Below, one piece after another: positions 60,833 through 64,000 of a stretch of 64,000 nt of DNA (position 1 is the first letter of the stretch; each line of letters opens with the position of its first letter). The position numbers and the translations under genes were made by a program. The DNA comes from Pseudomonadota bacterium (GTDB lineage: Bacteria > Desulfobacterota > Binatia > Binatales > Binataceae). Where the stretch lies: positions 536,853 through 600,852 of the forward strand of contig JAJPKA010000018.1 of assembly GCA_021323945.1 (NCBI GenBank), in the 5' to 3' direction. The notes under the pieces are model-generated. The model saw only the letters and a program-made list of their open reading frames with translations, made no database searches and was not told the origin of the DNA.

Positions 60833-61831
60833 TTAATTCACGACCCAGGTATCGCCTCGGTTCAGGAGCGATTGCAAATCGCCCGGACCTTGCTTTGCTT
60901 TCGCCTCTTCGAGCTGCTTGTTCACCGCCTCCTCAAAGGTCGGGCGCTCGACCGCATAAAAAACTCCGATAGGTGTTGGAAGTGGTGGCTCGAAATTCGC
61001 CAACATGAACGCCAAGGCCAAATTGGTTTCATCGTGCACCACGAGGTCCTTTTCCGTGATGCCATTTCCGAGTTCGACGACCTCCGCGCGCTGACCGTTC
61101 ATCCGAATGCCTTTATTGCGATTCTTGCCGAAGATTAACGGCTTGCCGTGCTCGAGGACTAGTTGATAATCAGCCTTGATTTGTTTGTCACTCAGTTCAT
61201 TGAACGCGCCATCGTTAAAAATGTTGCAATTCTGCAGAATCTCGATATAGGAGGCGCCGCGATGCGCATGGGCGCGCTTGAGCATATCCCCCAGGTGTTT
61301 CTGTTCAACGTCTACCGTCCGACAGACGAAGCTGGCGTGAGCACCGAGCGCCACCGTTATGGGGTTGAATGGATAATCTACGGAGCCTGCTGGCGTCGAC
61401 TTGGTGATCTTTCCGACTTCGGATGTCGGCGAGTATTGCCCTTTGGTCAGGCCGTAGATTCTGTTGTTGAACAGCAAGATTTTCAGGTCAACATTTCGTC
61501 GGAGGCAATGGATGAGATGGTTGCCACCGATGGACAAGCCATCGCCGTCGCCAGTCACTACCCATACGTCCAACTCGGGTCTGGTTACCTTCAGACCGGT
61601 AGCAATGGCTGGAGCACGACCATGAATGGTGTGAAAACCGTACGTGTTCATGTAGTACGGGAAGCGGCTTGAACATCCGATCCCGGAGATGAACACGATG
61701 TTTTCTCGTGGTATGCCGAATTCGGGCATAACCTTCTGCACCTGCGCCAGAATGGCGTAGTCGCCACATCCCGGGCACCAGCGCACTTCCTGATCCGAAA
61801 CGAAGTCCTTGCGGGTAAGTGCCGTAGCCAT
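60833..61831 (-). CDS. korB: 2-oxoacid:ferredoxin oxidoreductase, beta subunit
   Basis: 332 residues. CPGCGDYAIL and GIGCSSRFPYYM at the N-terminus, and the thiamine-diphosphate motif GDGDGLSIGGNHLIHCLRRN ending ILLFNN. Together with KorA it oxidises 2-oxoglutarate (or another 2-oxoacid) to the acyl-CoA, passing electrons to ferredoxin. GGAGGG lies in the end of korA, and only four bases separate the genes, so they are co-translated. The lack of separate delta and gamma genes matches the two-subunit KorAB type. Confidence 0.93.
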   Translation of the reverse strand: MATALTRKDFVSDQEVRWCPGCGDYAILAQVQKVMPEFGIPRENIVFISGIGCSSRFPYYMNTYGFHTIHGRAPAIATGLKVTRPELDVWVVTGDGDGLSIGGNHLIHCLRRNVDLKILLFNNRIYGLTKGQYSPTSEVGKITKSTPAGSVDYPFNPITVALGAHASFVCRTVDVEQKHLGDMLKRAHAHRGASYIEILQNCNIFNDGAFNELSDKQIKADYQLVLEHGKPLIFGKNRNKGIRMNGQRAEVVELGNGITEKDLVVHDETNLALAFMLANFEPPLPTPIGVFYAVERPTFEEAVNKQLEEAKAKQGPGDLQSLLNRGDTWVVN

Positions 61832-61835
61832 TATC

Positions 61836-63731
61836 TCAGCCCTCCAGGGCGCGGGTAATCCTATTGGTCAGTTCGCTCACTTTGAACGGACGTCCCTGGA
61901 TTTTGTTGCATCCGATTGCATCGATCAGATATTCCGCGCGAATCAGTTTCAGCAGCTGCCCCATGTTCATCTCTGCTACCATCACCTTTTCGAACCTGCG
62001 CAGCTTCTCCGCCAGATCTGAGGGAAGCGGGTTCAAGTAACGGAGATGTATATGAGACACCCGCTTGCCTTTTTCACGAAGTTGCTTTACCGCTTCGCGA
62101 ATCGAACCGAACGTCGAGCCCCAGCCGACAACGACCAAAGGCCCGCCCGTCTCGTCGCCAAATATCTGGCAGGGCGGGATCTCGCGCGCGATACCGGCAA
62201 TTTTCCGAGCGCGTGTGCGCACCATCAGCTCGTTATTGGCCGGTGAATAGCTGACATTACCGGTCAGGTCCTCACTCGAGAGCCCTCCGATCCGATGTTC
62301 GAGACCCGGCGTACCCGGAATTGCCCAAGGCCGCGAAAGCGTCTCCGGATCTCGAATATAAGGCATGAAGCCCTCCGGATCGGTGCGAAAATTGACCTTG
62401 ATCTCCGGCAATTTGTTGACGTCAGGCAGCAACCACGGCTCGGCTCCATTCGCCAGCTGACCGTCGGTCAAAAGAATGACCGGCGTCATGTATTTGACGG
62501 CGATGCGCACAGCCTCATAGGCGCAATCGAAACAGTCGGCCGGAGTCGCGGCAGCGATAATGGGCAGTGGCGATTCACCATGGCGCCCATACATCGCCAT
62601 CAAGAGATCCGCCTGTTCCGGCTTGGTCGGCATTCCGGTGGATGGACCCGCGCGCTGAATATCTGTAATCACGATTGGCAGCTCGGTCTTGACAGCGAGG
62701 CCAATCGCCTCGGCCTTGAGATTCATTCCGGGGCCGGAGGTAGTAGTGACGCCGATTGCCCCGCCAAAGGCGGCTCCAACGGCCGCCGAGACACCTGCGA
62801 TTTCGTCCTCGGCCTGAAAGGTATAAACGGGAAAGTTCTTATATCCGGCGAGCTCATGCAACACATCACTGGCTGGCGTAATCGGATACGACCCGAGAAA
62901 GAGCGGGCGCCCCGCTTTGACGGCAGCCGCCACGAAACCCAGGGCGGTGGCGCTGTTCCCCGTGATGTTGCGATAAGTACCTGGAACGATGCGAGCCGCC
63001 GGCACTTCGTAGGAGCTGGTGAATAGTTCCGTGGTCTCGCCGTAATTGTAGCCAGCCTTTAATGCTTTCAGGTTCGCATTCAGAAGCTCGGGAGTGCGCT
63101 TGAATCGACCCTCCAGCCACTTGATCGTGCTTTCGATCGGTCGCTGGTAAAGCCAGGAGATCATTCCCAGGACAAACATGTTGCGACAACGAAACACCGC
63201 TCGATTATTCAGTCCGCTGTCGTGGAGAGCACGAGTGGTCAATTTCGTTACATCGACCTGGATCACCTGGTATTTGTCGAGCGAATGATCGGTCAGCGGA
63301 TTGGAGGTATAGCCGGCACGTTTTAAGTTAGCCTCGGTAAAAGCCTCACGGTCGATGATTATGACGCCGTTTGGCGGCATGTCATCGATGTTGGCTTTGA
63401 GCGCTGCCGGATTCATCGCGACCAGGACGTTGGGCTCGTCCCCAGCCGTGAACACCTCATCGCTGGAGAAATTGATTTGAAAGCCGCTGACCCCCGCGAT
63501 CGTACCGGCAGGGGCGCGGATTTCGGCCGGAAAGTCTGGCAAGGTCGCTATATCGTTGCCGGCGAGCGCGGATTCTGCCGTAAACTGCATGCCCGCAAGC
63601 TGCATTCCATCGCCCGAATCCCCGGCAAAACGGATAACAACGCTCTCGACCCGCTCGCCGCTCTTGCGCGTGGCACCGCCGAGCGCTGAGGACTGGGCAG
63701 CATGTCCCGCCGCCTCAGGTGGTAAAGCCAT
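61836..63731 (-). CDS. korA: 2-oxoacid:ferredoxin oxidoreductase, fused gamma-alpha subunit
   Basis: 631 residues from ATG 63731 (in-frame GTGs are a little upstream). N-terminal gamma-type domain with VIRFAGDSGDGMQLAG and NPAALKANID, then the alpha (pyrimidine-binding) part with GSYPITPASDVLHELAG and GPGMNLKAEAIGLAVKTELP. This gamma-alpha fusion is the KorA form used for 2-oxoglutarate in organisms with two-subunit enzymes. Substrate choice (2-oxoglutarate over pyruvate) is inferred from this layout. Confidence 0.93.
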   Translation of the reverse strand: MALPPEAAGHAAQSSALGGATRKSGERVESVVIRFAGDSGDGMQLAGMQFTAESALAGNDIATLPDFPAEIRAPAGTIAGVSGFQINFSSDEVFTAGDEPNVLVAMNPAALKANIDDMPPNGVIIIDREAFTEANLKRAGYTSNPLTDHSLDKYQVIQVDVTKLTTRALHDSGLNNRAVFRCRNMFVLGMISWLYQRPIESTIKWLEGRFKRTPELLNANLKALKAGYNYGETTELFTSSYEVPAARIVPGTYRNITGNSATALGFVAAAVKAGRPLFLGSYPITPASDVLHELAGYKNFPVYTFQAEDEIAGVSAAVGAAFGGAIGVTTTSGPGMNLKAEAIGLAVKTELPIVITDIQRAGPSTGMPTKPEQADLLMAMYGRHGESPLPIIAAATPADCFDCAYEAVRIAVKYMTPVILLTDGQLANGAEPWLLPDVNKLPEIKVNFRTDPEGFMPYIRDPETLSRPWAIPGTPGLEHRIGGLSSEDLTGNVSYSPANNELMVRTRARKIAGIAREIPPCQIFGDETGGPLVVVGWGSTFGSIREAVKQLREKGKRVSHIHLRYLNPLPSDLAEKLRRFEKVMVAEMNMGQLLKLIRAEYLIDAIGCNKIQGRPFKVSELTNRITRALEG

Positions 63732-63868
63732 TTCAATCACCACTCCTTGTGCTAGAGAGTCGCAACTCCCACTTCTCCGCTTACGCAAGCCGCGTCAATA
63801 AATCAACATTACGAAGTGAAGTATAGCTAATGGCCAATGGAAACAAAAGGGTTCATAGCTCGGCGCGG

Positions 63869-64000
63869 TTAGCGCACTTCAAAGCCAGTGAATTTACCTT
63901 CGTATGCGCCCCATTGCACTCGCACCGTTTCGACCCGGGCAAGTGGCGGTCCGTGATGGGCCCAGGCCAAAAGCCTCTCGAGATTTGGTCGTTTGCCCTC
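63869..64000 (-). CDS. Acylphosphatase, 3' part only
   Basis: The window ends inside this gene; 43 residues are visible (KRPNLERLLAWAHHGPPLARV then WGAYEGKFTGFEVR and a TAA). The end is typical of the acylphosphatase fold: GPP-x-ARV followed by a last strand ending GFEVR. The catalytic Arg and Asn are upstream, beyond the window. It would lie upstream of korA on the same strand and hydrolyse acyl phosphates. Confidence 0.7.
   Translation of the reverse strand, partial: EGKRPNLERLLAWAHHGPPLARVETVRVQWGAYEGKFTGFEVR

Noticed and set aside
60565-60972. Plus-strand frame of 135 codons across the korB end
   Set aside because: It runs antisense into korB and over the terminator hairpin; no motif, no ribosome binding site.

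Overview
The window looks like bacterial chromosome from a Gram-negative, mid-to-high G+C organism. It has outer-membrane functions (LolA, RlpA, several lipoproteins) together with RNase J, a long Lhr helicase, phosphatidylcholine synthase, a ferredoxin-type 2-oxoacid oxidoreductase with fused alpha/gamma subunit, and a rich set of acyl-CoA, CoA-transferase, SnoaL-like, VOC and NHL genes. That mix fits the old Deltaproteobacteria, perhaps the Binatota/Desulfobacterota side, but no rRNA or other taxonomic marker is present, so the placement is inference. I saw no rRNA, tRNA, CRISPR array, prophage or intact insertion sequence. Both ends cut into neighbouring DNA; the right end holds the 3' part of an acylphosphatase gene.

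Layout. 0-7.1 kb: a minus-strand run with rsmI and tlyA (rRNA methylation), a LysM envelope protein, several small exported or membrane proteins (one Cys-rich), a DUF2231 membrane protein, a lipoprotein, nicotinamidase and a beta-keto acid cleavage enzyme. 7.1-11.3 kb: three related SnoaL/NTF2-like genes, a lipoprotein and two long gene-poor stretches, one with a possible decayed IS end. 11.3-19 kb: glycine oxidase fused to a receiver-like domain, ssb, a DUF309 gene coupled to lhr. 19-30 kb: glycine-zipper lipoprotein, Cu(I) ATPase, then a housekeeping run rnj-ftsK-lolA-rimO-DksA-like-Mrp-like. 30-33 kb: a minus-strand operon of a dual-specificity phosphatase, phosphatidylcholine synthase and a large N-formylglutamate-amidohydrolase-like protein. 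33-40 kb: NHL-repeat protein, a fourth SnoaL-like gene, a two-domain VOC protein, an acyl-CoA dehydrogenase, an NRDE/TANGO2 protein and an FAD oxidoreductase. 40-46 kb: MoxR ATPase and CoxE-like VWA protein, bifunctional nuclease, TPR membrane protein and a DHA2 efflux pump. 46-54 kb: a CADD-family protein beside biotin synthase, a DsbA-like protein, a TPR protein, dGTPase, RlpA and a lipoprotein metalloprotease. 54-64 kb: enoyl-CoA hydratase, methyltransferase, an operon acyl-CoA dehydrogenase / APH-type kinase / DUF6285 / CoA-transferase, a carboxymuconolactone decarboxylase-like protein and korAB.

How the genes work together. The most notable sets are: (1) a CADD homologue with every residue I recall as required for self-sacrificial p-aminobenzoate synthesis, next to bioB, suggesting an alternative cofactor-precursor route; (2) the dehydrogenase/APH kinase/DUF6285 operon, which matches the core of the levulinate (Lva) 4-hydroxyacyl-CoA pathway, here with a class III CoA-transferase where Lva uses a ligase; (3) the phosphatase-Pcs-amidohydrolase-like operon, a candidate lipid module with an uncharacterised third member. 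Start sites were adjusted where a ribosome binding site or family alignment favoured an internal codon.
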